A stretch of DNA of 64,000 nucleotides from Paenibacillus sp. PvR098 (GCF_017833255.1 NZ_JAFIBU010000001.1:1116001-1180000); one strand, 5' to 3'. Shown: positions 15,768 to 23,998, counted from the stretch's first letter. The notes: generated from the sequence alone by a model not told the origin. A program made the numbers and translations.

Positions 15768-17069
15768 TTAAATGAAACCTTTTTCCATGGCCATCGCCTT
15801 TTCTCGCAGCACGTAATATTTCAGCTTTGCAGCCTCCAGTGATGTTTCGCTTTGACGGATCTTAAGCTCGAATTTCCTGAGATCATGATGGGATATGACG
15901 CCGACCTCATATCGTAATTTCATTTTGTCCAGGTCCGCTTTCACCTCCTCCATATTGCGCTGCTCCGCAAGGCAGGATTGGTACGCGTTCTTTACATCTG
16001 TATAGGTTGCTTGTATTTTTTGGGTGAGCTCCAATTGCATTTGACTGTTTTTCGTTCCTGCTATCGCATGATTCAAGCCCAAATATTGTTCGCCATATAC
16101 GTTTTTACTCACCGAATAACCGCTTTGCCAAGAAGCCTCTTCCATGTTATTAGCGCTTATTTTCATCTGATACGAGTTTTCCAACAGGATATTCGTATTG
16201 GTTTCAACGATAGGATTAAGGGACAGAATTTCGATTTCTCTAAGCTCAAGATTCGGATCATAGGAGATCCCGATATCGAAGGAAAGCTGCAGTAGAGCGA
16301 GCCGATAATTTTGATGCAACACCGTCATGTCGTCTTTGTGCTTAGCCAGCGCTTTCGTCGCTGTCAGCACATCCTCGGAAGAAGCCAGGCCCTGCTGCTC
16401 AAACAGCGCTGCTTTGGTGATCTCCTTTTCCAGCATCGTCTGATAATCCTGCATGAACGCGATCTGCTTCTTCATGCCGAGCAGCTTCACATACTCTGCG
16501 ATCATCTGCAGTCGAATGCCCTCACGGGCTTCATCCTGCTGCAGCAGCGTATTGCGCTGATCCGTACTCAGTTGGTGCGCCGCCGTCTTCATCTGCTCTC
16601 TTTGCTGGGAAATCATGCTGTTCATACCCGCGTTCATGGCACCCATGCCTTGGATCAACTGATTGATGGCATGATTCGTTACCGTCGTCATCGGGCCGAT
16701 CCACAAATTCTCCGCCGGGATCAGCTGCACACCTTGAGCATTCGTTGCTGCAGTCATCTCAGCCGGCGTATTGGGCAGATACGCGGCCGGAAACGATGCT
16801 CCCTGGAGTGAATCCATTTGCAGCTTCAAATCGTTCTCTTTGGCGTTCAATGCCCCATACTTAAGGTGAAGCAGCGTCAAGTTATTGGAGTCATCCAATG
16901 CCCGTTTCAGCACGGTAGGCAAATCAATGGACGACACGGTATCCAATGCAGTCGCTGTTACATAGGCTTGTTGATCTTGATCATCGCTCTGTTCGCCCGC
17001 CATAGCGGCATTTTGTACGCTGGAAAACATGAGCGCCGCTGCACACAAGCAGGCTATTGTTTTTTTCAT
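15768..17069 (-). CDS. TolC-family protein in a Gram-positive
   Basis: A 433-residue protein with a signal peptide (MKKTIACLCAAALMFSSVQN, cleavage near AMA-GE) and two copies of the alpha-helical TolC repeat: an N-terminal half beginning IDLPTVLKRALDDSNNLTLL and a C-terminal half beginning SYQMKISANN, with the usual TYTDVKNAYQSCLAEQRNME region. Insertions rich in Met and Gln replace the beta-barrel segments. In Gram-negatives such proteins form outer-membrane channels; a single-membrane organism has no such membrane, so here it is probably a cell-wall-spanning or surface helical protein. It is the last gene of the HlyD operon, preceded by an AAAGGAG site. Confidence 0.8.
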   Translation of the reverse strand: MKKTIACLCAAALMFSSVQNAAMAGEQSDDQDQQAYVTATALDTVSSIDLPTVLKRALDDSNNLTLLHLKYGALNAKENDLKLQMDSLQGASFPAAYLPNTPAEMTAATNAQGVQLIPAENLWIGPMTTVTNHAINQLIQGMGAMNAGMNSMISQQREQMKTAAHQLSTDQRNTLLQQDEAREGIRLQMIAEYVKLLGMKKQIAFMQDYQTMLEKEITKAALFEQQGLASSEDVLTATKALAKHKDDMTVLHQNYRLALLQLSFDIGISYDPNLELREIEILSLNPIVETNTNILLENSYQMKISANNMEEASWQSGYSVSKNVYGEQYLGLNHAIAGTKNSQMQLELTQKIQATYTDVKNAYQSCLAEQRNMEEVKADLDKMKLRYEVGVISHHDLRKFELKIRQSETSLEAAKLKYYVLREKAMAMEKGFI

Positions 17070-17088
17070 GCTGAATCTCCTTTATCAT

Positions 17089-18315
17089 TTATAGGGTCAA
17101 ACTGGTCGAATCTGATGAACACTGAGCGTTCAGGCTTACTTCTGCACTTTGCTCCTCATTCTTCCGAAACATGGCAAACCGAGTCATCAGCAGGGCGATA
17201 AAGTACGTGACCATTCCCATCATTCCCATGGCCAAGCAATCACGCCATACGATAGAGTAGTCGTTAGCCTTCACGAATACGTTTCGGACTGCATCCAGAA
17301 AATACGTGAGCGGGAGCAGATGGCCGACCACCTGCAGCGCTTGGGGCATCGCATCAAAGGGCCATGTGAAGCCGGAAAGCAGGAAGGACGGCACGGCGAT
17401 CAGCATCGCAGTCTGCGTCGCGCCAAGCTGATTACCGGATATGAGACTGATCAAATACCCGATGCCGCTTACGGCGAACGTGAAGCTGAGCACAACAAGG
17501 AATCCGACCGCCAGGCTGCCCGCGAATGGGGCTTGGTACACATATAATGCGATACACAGCGCAACCGTCGTATTGAACAGATTGATCAGAAAGTACGGAG
17601 CTGTCTTGGCATACGCCAACCGCCATGGTTCCCGCTTCCAACTAGCAAACCGCTGCCAGGTTCCTTGATCCTTTTCCCTGGTAATCGCCAGCGCAATTCC
17701 CAGAAACAGCACCTGCTGCAGGATTGCACCGATCAAACCGTAAATCATAAAATCACTATAGTTTACCGCAGGATTATATAGAATGCGGTACCTGTAAGGA
17801 ATCGGCGTTAGTGTATTCAGCACCTGTTCGTCCTGCAGCCCTTGCTGCAGCTGCAGCTTTTTGGCAGAGAGACCCATGCCGAACGTCGTGATGACTTCAT
17901 TGGCTCCTTTCGTTGCCGTGTTCGAATAAATCATATTGCTCCCGTCCACCCAAGTCAGAAGCGGCAGCGTTTGGCCCTGCTTTAAGCTCGCCTCAAACCT
18001 GTCCGGAATGAACAGCCCGACCTTGGCTTCTCCTGAAGCCAGCGCCTCTTTCACCTCCTTCTCCGAATGTACCCTTTTCGTAATGCCGAACGACTCGCTC
18101 TCGTCAAAGGCTTGAATGATCTGCCGGCTGAGTGGGCTTTGATCGTCGTCCATCACGACGGTGCTCAGTTCGGTCACTTTGTGATGCATATAGATCGCTC
18201 CGAACAGCAAAGTGTACATCACCGGAACGATAAACAAAATAGCGAACAAGCGCCGATCCTTCACAATGCTTTTCCATTCATCGGAGATGACGCTGCCTAC
18301 CTTCAATCTCGTCAT
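17089..18315 (-). CDS. ABC-2 type exporter permease
   Basis: A 408-residue protein of the YhgE/DrrB-like ABC-2 family: one N-terminal helix (LFAILFIVPVMYTLLFGAIY), a large extracellular loop of about 150 residues, then five C-terminal helices including the signature AVPSFLLSGFTWPFDAMPQA and LPLTYFLDAVRNVF. It starts at ATG 18315, where AAGGGTGA lies five bases upstream; the longer frame from 18345 overlaps hlyD and has no such site. ABC-2 permeases need an ATPase, but no ATPase gene is present in this operon, so one from elsewhere must serve. It probably exports a hydrophobic compound with the HlyD and TolC-like partners. Confidence 0.85.
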   Translation of the reverse strand: MTRLKVGSVISDEWKSIVKDRRLFAILFIVPVMYTLLFGAIYMHHKVTELSTVVMDDDQSPLSRQIIQAFDESESFGITKRVHSEKEVKEALASGEAKVGLFIPDRFEASLKQGQTLPLLTWVDGSNMIYSNTATKGANEVITTFGMGLSAKKLQLQQGLQDEQVLNTLTPIPYRYRILYNPAVNYSDFMIYGLIGAILQQVLFLGIALAITREKDQGTWQRFASWKREPWRLAYAKTAPYFLINLFNTTVALCIALYVYQAPFAGSLAVGFLVVLSFTFAVSGIGYLISLISGNQLGATQTAMLIAVPSFLLSGFTWPFDAMPQALQVVGHLLPLTYFLDAVRNVFVKANDYSIVWRDCLAMGMMGMVTYFIALLMTRFAMFRKNEEQSAEVSLNAQCSSDSTSLTL

Positions 18316-18320
18316 TTGGA

Positions 18321-19598
18321 TCACCCTTCCGTTGTCCCGATCCACTGCAGCGTCATCCCGACAGCCGCGCCTTGCGGTATTTGCGGCAGTACGACTTTGA
18401 CCGCGAACGAGCGAACGTCAGCTTCTCCGGCGTTTTGCGTCGCTTTCTTGATTGCAAAGTCCGGTGCGGCGGACACCGACAGGACAGTGCCCTCTACCTC
18501 TTGTCCCGTAGCGATCAGCTTCATTCGAACCTTATCACCGGTCTTAACTTCGGCAACGCTGATTTCCGTCATATAGAACTTAGCCCACGGCGTATCCGTC
18601 GCTTGAATCGTAAAGACAGGGAAACCGGATCCGACCAACTCACCGGGCTGTGCGGTTTGCGATAAGATGACACCGTCACTCGGCGCGATCAGTTCTGTGT
18701 AACCGACGTACACCTGCGCCTCGGCTTGTGCCGCTTGCGCCTGCTTCTCACCCGAGGCGGCGGATTGCAGAGCACCCTGTGCTTGCTTAATCGCTGCGTC
18801 AGCCGCGGCAGCATCCCCTTGGCGAACGGCCACCTGCTCACGGCCCGCCTCAGCTAGCTGAAGCGTCGCTTTCGCCTGCTCGAGCAGCGCTTCGGCCGCC
18901 CGCACCTCTTCTTCCCGCGGCCCTTGGTTTGCCATGCTTAATTGCTGCTCGGCTAGCTCAAATTTCGTTTGCGCTTCCCGATAATTTACCTTTGTTTTAT
19001 CGACATCGGCTTTGGAGACAAGTCCCTCCTCCAGAAGCGCATTCATCCGATTCAAGTTTTGCTCCGCGATGTCGTACACTTCTTTTGCGGCTTGATATTG
19101 GATTTCCGCCTGCTTCTTCTCTTCCGGGCGGGAACCGTTGTGCAAGCCGTCCACCTTGGCCTGAGCCGCATCTACCGCGGCTTTCGCCTGCGCGATTTGC
19201 TGCTCCACCGTACCCGCCGTTAATGTCACCCCGGCTGCCGCCTGCTCCTTCTTCGCTTGAGCCGCTGCCTTTGCACCTTGCGCTTCTGCAATTTTGCCTT
19301 GAGCAAGTGCAACAGCCGCATTAGCCTGAGCAACCTTGGCTTCCAGTTCGGAGCTCTGCAGTCTTGCAAGAACTTGGCCCTTCTTCACCGTATCACCTTC
19401 GTGAACGAGGATTTCAGTGATCCTTCCTCCCAGCTTGAAGCTCGCACTTACCGAATTGGTTTCAATATACGCCGTTGAAAGCCCAGGAGACCCGCCCTGC
19501 GTGCTTCCGGCCGTCGTCTGCTTCGTGCTTAGCAAGTAACCTCCCATGCCTATGGCTGCTGCCATCAAAATATAAATCATTGGTCGAATAAAACGCAT
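18321..19598 (-). CDS. HlyD/RND-type membrane fusion protein
   Basis: A 425-residue periplasmic-adaptor-type protein. An N-terminal helix (MIYILMAAAIGMGGYLL) anchors it; residues 60-80 form the first biotinyl-lipoyl half (GGRITEILVHEGDTVKKGQV), then come about 190 residues of Ala/Gln/Glu-rich coiled-coil hairpin, then the second lipoyl half (GYTELIAPSDGVILSQTAQP) and beta-barrel domain (GDKVRMKLIATGQEVEGTVL). The start at 19598 follows GGAGGGG; the longer frame to 19670 runs into the operator. The permease starts five bases after its stop. It links the ABC-2 permease to the TolC-like protein. Confidence 0.88.
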   Translation of the reverse strand: MRFIRPMIYILMAAAIGMGGYLLSTKQTTAGSTQGGSPGLSTAYIETNSVSASFKLGGRITEILVHEGDTVKKGQVLARLQSSELEAKVAQANAAVALAQGKIAEAQGAKAAAQAKKEQAAAGVTLTAGTVEQQIAQAKAAVDAAQAKVDGLHNGSRPEEKKQAEIQYQAAKEVYDIAEQNLNRMNALLEEGLVSKADVDKTKVNYREAQTKFELAEQQLSMANQGPREEEVRAAEALLEQAKATLQLAEAGREQVAVRQGDAAAADAAIKQAQGALQSAASGEKQAQAAQAEAQVYVGYTELIAPSDGVILSQTAQPGELVGSGFPVFTIQATDTPWAKFYMTEISVAEVKTGDKVRMKLIATGQEVEGTVLSVSAAPDFAIKKATQNAGEADVRSFAVKVVLPQIPQGAAVGMTLQWIGTTEG

Positions 19599-19644
19599 GA
19601 ATACCCCTCCACTTGAATTTGATTTAATTTGATCTAAACAACAA

Positions 19645-19680
19645 TTAGACCAATTGACCAATTTGGACAATTGGTCAATT
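19645..19680 (-). promoter_or_regulatory. TetR-type operator before the export operon
   Basis: Repeats of the unit GACCAATTGACCAA and its inverse (GGACAATTGGTCAA) fill this stretch just upstream of hlyD. The same unit is found before tetR at 20350, which suggests that TetR controls both transcripts. Confidence 0.7.
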
Positions 19681-19697
19681 CAATTCAAAAAAAATAA

Positions 19698-19722
19698 TCC
19701 CCCGCTAAGAGGATCTTAAAGC
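19698..19722 (-). terminator. Possible terminator of tetR
   Basis: CCGCTTTAAGA / TCTTAGCGG (imperfect) followed by eight T on the minus strand; it overlaps the stop codon at 19716. Confidence 0.45.
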
Positions 19723-20300
19723 GGCTTCCCTAACAATCCTTCGGATAAAAACAACTGCATATATTCTTTAATCTGCTCCTTATTCAGCGGTTCATGGGAA
19801 TGGCTCCATTCCGTTGTCAGGGCAATATAAAATTTAAGTATCATGAAGGAGATGACCCGAGAATCACAAGGCTTGATTTCTCCTTTTTCAATCGCCAACT
19901 CAATTTCCTGCCGCATATATTCGAGAACCAGATTTTCCAGCCTCTTGATTCCTTCCAGCGCCTGAACGGTTCCGATATCGCGAACTTCCTGGGCCAGCTT
20001 GACGAACAGCTCGTGATCGGCCCGGAATTCTAGCAGCGAATCCAATACCCGGATCAGGTTATGGTAGAACGTGTCTTCACGTCGTATGACATTTTCGCAC
20101 ACTTCTTTCATTTCCTGAAGGGCTTTGCGCAGGATTTCGTCAAATAGTTCTTCTTTTGTCCTGAAAAAGGTGTAGGTCGTCCCTTTCCCCACATTCGCAA
20201 TTTTCGCCACCAATTCCATCGTCGTCGCTTTGTATCCAAATTGTGCGAACGATTGCGTGGCCGCGGACAGTATCATTGAACGACGATCGATCGTTGACAT
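19716..20300 (-). CDS. TetR-family regulator of the export operon
   Basis: A 194-residue protein with an N-terminal helix-turn-helix (ILSAATQSFAQFGYKATTME, LVAKIANVGKGTTYTFFRTK) typical of TetR, and an all-helical ligand domain. The start MSTIDRR at 20300 has GGAAGGAAG upstream; the longer frame from 20327 does not. It stands in the same direction as the hlyD-permease-tolC operon with operator repeats between, and a second operator copy before its own gene implies autoregulation. TetR repressors of this kind usually sense the exported compound. Ligand unknown. Confidence 0.85.
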   Translation of the reverse strand: MSTIDRRSMILSAATQSFAQFGYKATTMELVAKIANVGKGTTYTFFRTKEELFDEILRKALQEMKEVCENVIRREDTFYHNLIRVLDSLLEFRADHELFVKLAQEVRDIGTVQALEGIKRLENLVLEYMRQEIELAIEKGEIKPCDSRVISFMILKFYIALTTEWSHSHEPLNKEQIKEYMQLFLSEGLLGKPL

Positions 20301-20349
20301 CGAAGTAACTTCCTTCCCGTTTATCATCTATTTTGACCCAAATATATTT

Positions 20350-20364
20350 TTGGTCAATTGGTCA
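20350..20364 (-). promoter_or_regulatory. TetR-type operator before tetR
   Basis: TTGGTCAATTGGTCA, the same palindromic unit as at 19645-19680, 50 bases upstream of the regulator's start. Confidence 0.65.
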
Positions 20365-20532
20365 TTCATTACTTTACTAGGTTCTTTCCTTTATTGCAAC
20401 ATGTCTCTGAGAATCGGTTACGAAATAGGTCCAATGATTAAAAATGGATAATTTTTCATAATTAATGAAACATTTTTCTCTTTATGTTAGTCTAAAGAGT
20501 AGAAATGATATCCGAAGGGAGTCAATTATCCT

Positions 20533-21645
20533 GTGAAAAAAAGTGCAGTAATCGTTCTCTTATCCATGCTGAGTGTAAGTATTTGCAGCAGTGCTTTTGC
20601 TGAACCGAGCAAACTCAACAATACCAATGAATGGAATATGGATTTTCCGGCAGCCGGAGTTTTTGAAGCGTTCAAATCGAAGGAGGATACGTTGGTTACG
20701 GAGTTCAAGTTTGAGTGGTCCGAAGCGCAAATCAACCTTTTACATCGAACGCTCCCTAATGCCTACATCCCGTCGTTTGTGCTTCAAGACAGCGAATTTG
20801 ACGGACTGCAGCCTGTAGGGGTAATTTCCAGCTTACCGGGTGTGAAGGTAGAGAAGCTTGACAGTAATGAGGATGGCGTCGACGATCAAATTCGTTTATA
20901 TGTTACAGATCCTTCAAGCCTCGATCCGGATAGAAAGTATGAGATTTCTACAGTTTGGCGTTATCAGGGAGCGGGCAATCCGAGTGTCCGTATGAGTTCT
21001 TTCTTAAGTCATCCACAACCTTTGAACGGAATGATACTTGACTTATCCGGGACGAAGGATACTCTACTCAGCATCAGCTGGAATCAAGTAAAAGAACGCA
21101 AAGAGATGGATCAAAATCAAACACAACTTCAGACCGCTGATCGTAATGCCATGTACTATGCCAAAATGAACTGGACCAATAACGTAGCCAAAGATAGTGG
21201 AAGGCTTAGTGCCAACTTTCTGAAGGTTCAATCCCCTGAACAACTGAAGCAATATAGGGCAGAGCAGAAAAACCGACTGGATGTGGTCCCCGACGAAAGT
21301 TTTCAGCGTTTTGCAGTGACCTATAGCAAGCCGCGATTCCTCACTTTCGAACAGCTATACGAAAACGAAGATTATCTAGTTACTCAAGTATATCAAGTGG
21401 GGAAAGATGTGAACGATAAGGAGATCACGATCGTTTCGTTTGATCAGGAACATCATATTCCAGTGGAGCTTCTGCGAGAGAAGAGGATTTCAAATTACGC
21501 TGTAACCGAGTGGGAAGGAATCACATTTAGGTCGGCGATAAAAGAGCTGGAAAGAACCGCCTATTCGGTAAATATGGCAAATCAGAACAATCGGCCGACG
21601 GGCATATACTGGTTAAAAGACAAGTACGATAAAATGTCCAAATAA
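20533..21645 (+). CDS. Secreted protein of unknown function
   Basis: A 370-residue protein starting at GTG after GAAGGGAG. A signal peptide (VKKSAVIVLLSMLSVSICSS, cleavage after AFA) directs export. Residue ~115 on carries DSNEDGVDDQI, a DxNxDGxxD calcium-loop pattern as in thrombospondin type 3 or dockerin-like loops. The rest is beta-rich with several Tyr/Trp motifs (YEISTVWRYQGAG) and a C-terminal YWLKDKYDKM. I do not recognise the family. It is monocistronic with its own terminator and faces the Nudix gene. A surface or wall role is inferred from the signal peptide only. Confidence 0.75.
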   Translation: MKKSAVIVLLSMLSVSICSSAFAEPSKLNNTNEWNMDFPAAGVFEAFKSKEDTLVTEFKFEWSEAQINLLHRTLPNAYIPSFVLQDSEFDGLQPVGVISSLPGVKVEKLDSNEDGVDDQIRLYVTDPSSLDPDRKYEISTVWRYQGAGNPSVRMSSFLSHPQPLNGMILDLSGTKDTLLSISWNQVKERKEMDQNQTQLQTADRNAMYYAKMNWTNNVAKDSGRLSANFLKVQSPEQLKQYRAEQKNRLDVVPDESFQRFAVTYSKPRFLTFEQLYENEDYLVTQVYQVGKDVNDKEITIVSFDQEHHIPVELLREKRISNYAVTEWEGITFRSAIKELERTAYSVNMANQNNRPTGIYWLKDKYDKMSK

Positions 21646-21681
21646 AGGGTTTAAACCTGCGGAACGAATGAAGGCCTTATC

Positions 21682-21712
21682 TGGCTCCCTGCAATGGAGG
21701 GGGCTATTTTTC
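21682..21712 (+). terminator. Terminator between secreted-protein and Nudix genes
   Basis: GGCTCCCT / GGAGGGGGCT with imperfect pairing and TATTTTT after it. The convergent Nudix gene stops at 21711, so one hairpin serves both. Confidence 0.6.
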
Positions 21713-22337
21713 ATGATTGCTGATCGTTATTACTCTTCGTTACTTCAAGAAAATGATTCAATATTCGTGCGGTTAATCCCCAAATGACGCGGCCTTCGTA
21801 ATAATAGAAAAATTCAGGGACGGTCCCTCTTCCCCATTTATAATTTCGGCCATTAGGAATTCGATCATATGGAAAATCATCACGTGGGGAAACACTGAGA
21901 TCTACATAATGAAGCTCAGGGGTAGAGCTTCGCAAGTACTCAAGCGGCACACCAAACACACTGGCCACTTCATCCGGGTTAGGTCGGATTTGATCATAGT
22001 CGGAAATTCGCGCAGCAAACGGGTATACGATATGAAACGAGGTAATCATATAATCTAACGGCCCAAGCAATTCTATAGCCTGCTGATCCAATCCCAATTC
22101 CTCACAGGTTTCGCGTACCGCAGCTGCCATTTCATCCGCGTCATCTTCATCAATTTTCCCGCCGGGAAAACATATTTCTCCAGGCTGCCGATTGAGATGA
22201 TGAGCCCTTTCCTCAAACAAGACATTTAATTCACCGTTTATCTCAACCAAAGGTACCATTACCGCATATTTAAAGAAATGTTGATGCCCCATCAGCTCTG
22301 ATTTTCTACTCTGTAAAGCTTCATAGATTTGCCGCAA
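21711..22337 (-). CDS. Nudix hydrolase, CoA pyrophosphatase type
   Basis: A 208-residue protein starting at TTG. The Nudix box GGKIDEDDADEMAAAVRETC followed by EELGL fits GX5EX7REUXEEXGU, and the segment before it (HLNRQPGEICFPGGK) is the CoA-pyrophosphatase (UPF0035) signature, as in NudL/PCD1. These enzymes cleave CoA and acyl-CoA to 4'-phosphopantetheine derivatives and 3',5'-ADP. The C-terminal extension (RVIWGLTARILNHFLEV) is typical. It sits just past the CoA-based catabolic cluster but has its own SD and faces the previous gene, so a functional link is only a suggestion. Confidence 0.85.
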   Translation of the reverse strand: MRQIYEALQSRKSELMGHQHFFKYAVMVPLVEINGELNVLFEERAHHLNRQPGEICFPGGKIDEDDADEMAAAVRETCEELGLDQQAIELLGPLDYMITSFHIVYPFAARISDYDQIRPNPDEVASVFGVPLEYLRSSTPELHYVDLSVSPRDDFPYDRIPNGRNYKWGRGTVPEFFYYYEGRVIWGLTARILNHFLEVTKSNNDQQS

Positions 22338-22441
22338 GATTCCACACCCCCCCGTAAAGAACTTTTTCTATTGTGTTTCTATTCTATATATTATACCTTG
22401 CTTTCGATTTAAATATCGGTTTCTTTATGAACAAATATAAT

Positions 22442-22480
22442 AAAAAGCAAAAATAAGACTGCAATTCGGCAGCCTTACCA
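22442..22480 (-). terminator. Terminator of the flavin-kinase fusion operon
   Basis: AAGGCTGC / GCAGTCTT with TATTTTTGCTTTTT following on the minus strand; it lies 31 bases past the 92-residue gene. Confidence 0.6.
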
Positions 22481-22512
22481 TTCATAAAATAATGATAAAC
22501 AAACGTTCAGGA

Positions 22513-22791
22513 TCAGAGCTTGTTTACCAAACAAAATTGATTTATTTTTAAAGACAGCCCGCCAGGACCAAACATATTGCGCCGGCCTTCCGGTTCGTTT
22601 GATAAAACAACAACATATTCAAGAAAGGAAAGAATGGTTTTACGGCGAATCAAAATATTCTTGATGCCTCTCTCATAAAGCATGGAGTCGATCGTGTTAA
22701 AAACCCCTCTATTAATTCCATAGCTGGTTTCACACAGCTTCATGAACGAATAATCCGTCATCTGAATTTCATCATCCGTTATCAAAACCAT
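22513..22791 (-). CDS. 92-residue protein coupled to the flavin-kinase fusion
   Basis: Its ATG follows one base after the stop of the RibB-like/flavin-kinase gene, so translation is coupled. The sequence (TDDEIQMTDYSFMKLCETSY, FNTIDSMLYERGIKNILIRR, FLEYVVVLSNEPEGRRNMFG) suggests a small helical alpha/beta domain, with an RRK stretch in the middle and a conserved-looking NEPEGRRNMFGPGG loop. There is no signal peptide or membrane segment. I recognise no family. The coupling suggests it acts with the fusion enzyme, for instance as a chaperone, flavin-transfer or regulatory partner. Terminator follows at 22442. Confidence 0.65.
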   Translation of the reverse strand: MVLITDDEIQMTDYSFMKLCETSYGINRGVFNTIDSMLYERGIKNILIRRKTILSFLEYVVVLSNEPEGRRNMFGPGGLSLKINQFCLVNKL

Positions 22792-22792
22792 A

Positions 22793-23800
22793 CTAACCTA
22801 CCTTGTTTTTATTATTGTTATTAACCAGGCCATATCGATGTTCTACAACCTCAATGTCCTTCTTTATTTGGTTAATCAATTGATCGACCGTTGAGAACGA
22901 AATCTCATTACGGACAAAGAAGTTCACATCCACTTGGAGGACTTTACCGTAAATCATGTTGTTAAAATGCAACAGGTGGATCTCATGATGAACTTCATTT
23001 TGATCATGATTAAACGTTGGCCTTACCCCCACGTTCATCACACCAACATATTTGACATCATGATACGAGACCGTTACACCATAGACCCCATGCTCTAGCG
23101 GCACTTCTGCGTCGATATACATATTCGCGGTCGGAAATCCGATTTTTCTTCCCACTTCTCTTCCTTGAATGACAAGGCCAGTAAACGACGCCAGAATATC
23201 ATTTCTTGTAAGCTCAATGATTTCACTCAAATGGATCACGCATAAATCATGGGCTTCAGCTAATTGATTCATTTCCTTCTGATTTGCGATTTCGCCGCTA
23301 TGGTTTAAGATTTCGCACATATAAGCCATGGGTACGGCCGACACCATTTTGGCTAAATCTACTGCGGCTTCCGCAATACCGATTCGCTGCAACAATCCTT
23401 TATCCTTACTCAAAAGGGGAAACACGTGACCCGGTCTTCGAAAATCATCTGGCTGTACATACTCGCTAGTAAAAGCTCTAATCGTATCTGAACGCTCAAA
23501 TGCGGATATTCCTGTAGTCGTAGTTATATGATCGACAGAGACCGTTAATGGTTTAGAAGAGTGGTCCCTGTTCTCGCAAACCATAAGAGGAAGCTGTAAT
23601 TGCTTTGCTTTTTCTTCACTGATGCATACATAAATTAATCCTTTACCGATTTTGGTCATTAGATTTACAGCTTGGGGGCTAACCAAATCTGCTATTCCAA
23701 CCAAGGAACCTACTTTTGTGGCGATATCATCATAAACAATGACCAATTCACCTTTTGTTAATTTACTACAAATAGCTCCATTGGATAGGGTCGACATCAA
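22793..23800 (-). CDS. DHBP synthase-like domain fused to riboflavin kinase
   Basis: Residues 1-205 match 3,4-dihydroxy-2-butanone-4-phosphate synthase (RibB): LTVSVDHITTTTGISAFERS, DTIRAF, DDFRRPGHVFPLL and AEAAVDLAKM. But where RibB has its Mg-binding acidic loop (DDEDRENEGDL) this protein reads VYDDIATKVGSLVG, and GHTEAAVDL has become GIAEAAVDL. So synthase activity is probably lost. Residues 210-325 are an intact riboflavin kinase (GREVGRKIGFPTANMYID, GVYGVTV, MNVGVRPTF, HHEIHLL with the catalytic Glu, IYGKVLQVDV), without an FAD-synthetase domain. It would make FMN, fitting the FMN-dependent oxygenase and reductase in the same cluster. It starts the short operon 23800-22513 behind its own promoter and operator. 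Confidence 0.85.
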   Translation of the reverse strand: MMSTLSNGAICSKLTKGELVIVYDDIATKVGSLVGIADLVSPQAVNLMTKIGKGLIYVCISEEKAKQLQLPLMVCENRDHSSKPLTVSVDHITTTTGISAFERSDTIRAFTSEYVQPDDFRRPGHVFPLLSKDKGLLQRIGIAEAAVDLAKMVSAVPMAYMCEILNHSGEIANQKEMNQLAEAHDLCVIHLSEIIELTRNDILASFTGLVIQGREVGRKIGFPTANMYIDAEVPLEHGVYGVTVSYHDVKYVGVMNVGVRPTFNHDQNEVHHEIHLLHFNNMIYGKVLQVDVNFFVRNEISFSTVDQLINQIKKDIEVVEHRYGLVNNNNKNKVG

Positions 23801-23840
23801 TATTCCTCCTTTGAGCTAACAAATTGGAAAACTTTATAAA

Positions 23841-23857
23841 ATAATAATGGTTATTAT
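23841..23857. promoter_or_regulatory. Cluster operator, site 1
   Basis: ATAATAATGGTTATTAT, 17 bp, nearly palindromic. It lies just downstream of the -10 box of the flavin-kinase promoter. Matches are found at 32361, 32392, 38766 and 39002. Confidence 0.7.
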
Positions 23858-23864
23858 GTTTTTA

Positions 23865-23893
23865 ATTATACTGTATCCATAGGAATAATTCAA
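23865..23893 (-). promoter_or_regulatory. Promoter of the flavin-kinase fusion gene
   Basis: Minus strand: TTGAAT at 23893-23888, a 17-base spacer, TATAAT at 23870-23865. It is a standard sigma-A promoter with the operator at about the start point. Confidence 0.75.
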
Positions 23894-23925
23894 GTGTTAC
23901 TTTACTTATTCTGATGAAATTCAGA

Positions 23926-23998
23926 GGGCATGATACACCGAAATCCGATGATAGGTAGTATTCTTCCTATCCCTAAGAGAGATCGACCATCATGCCCC
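23926..23998 (-). other. Nested hairpin structure between thioesterase and flavin-kinase genes
   Basis: An outer perfect stem GGGCATGAT / ATCATGCCC encloses an inner stem ATAGG / CCTAT. A further hairpin (TCTGA / TCAGA) lies just beyond at 23910-23925. No T-run follows. It is transcribed after the thioesterase gene and could be a transcript-end or processing structure. It does not match the FMN riboswitch consensus. Confidence 0.45.

Noticed and set aside
16311..16811. 166-residue plus-strand frame opposite the TolC-like gene
   Set aside because: Shadow of the real gene; Leu/His/Arg-rich composition typical of antisense frames.
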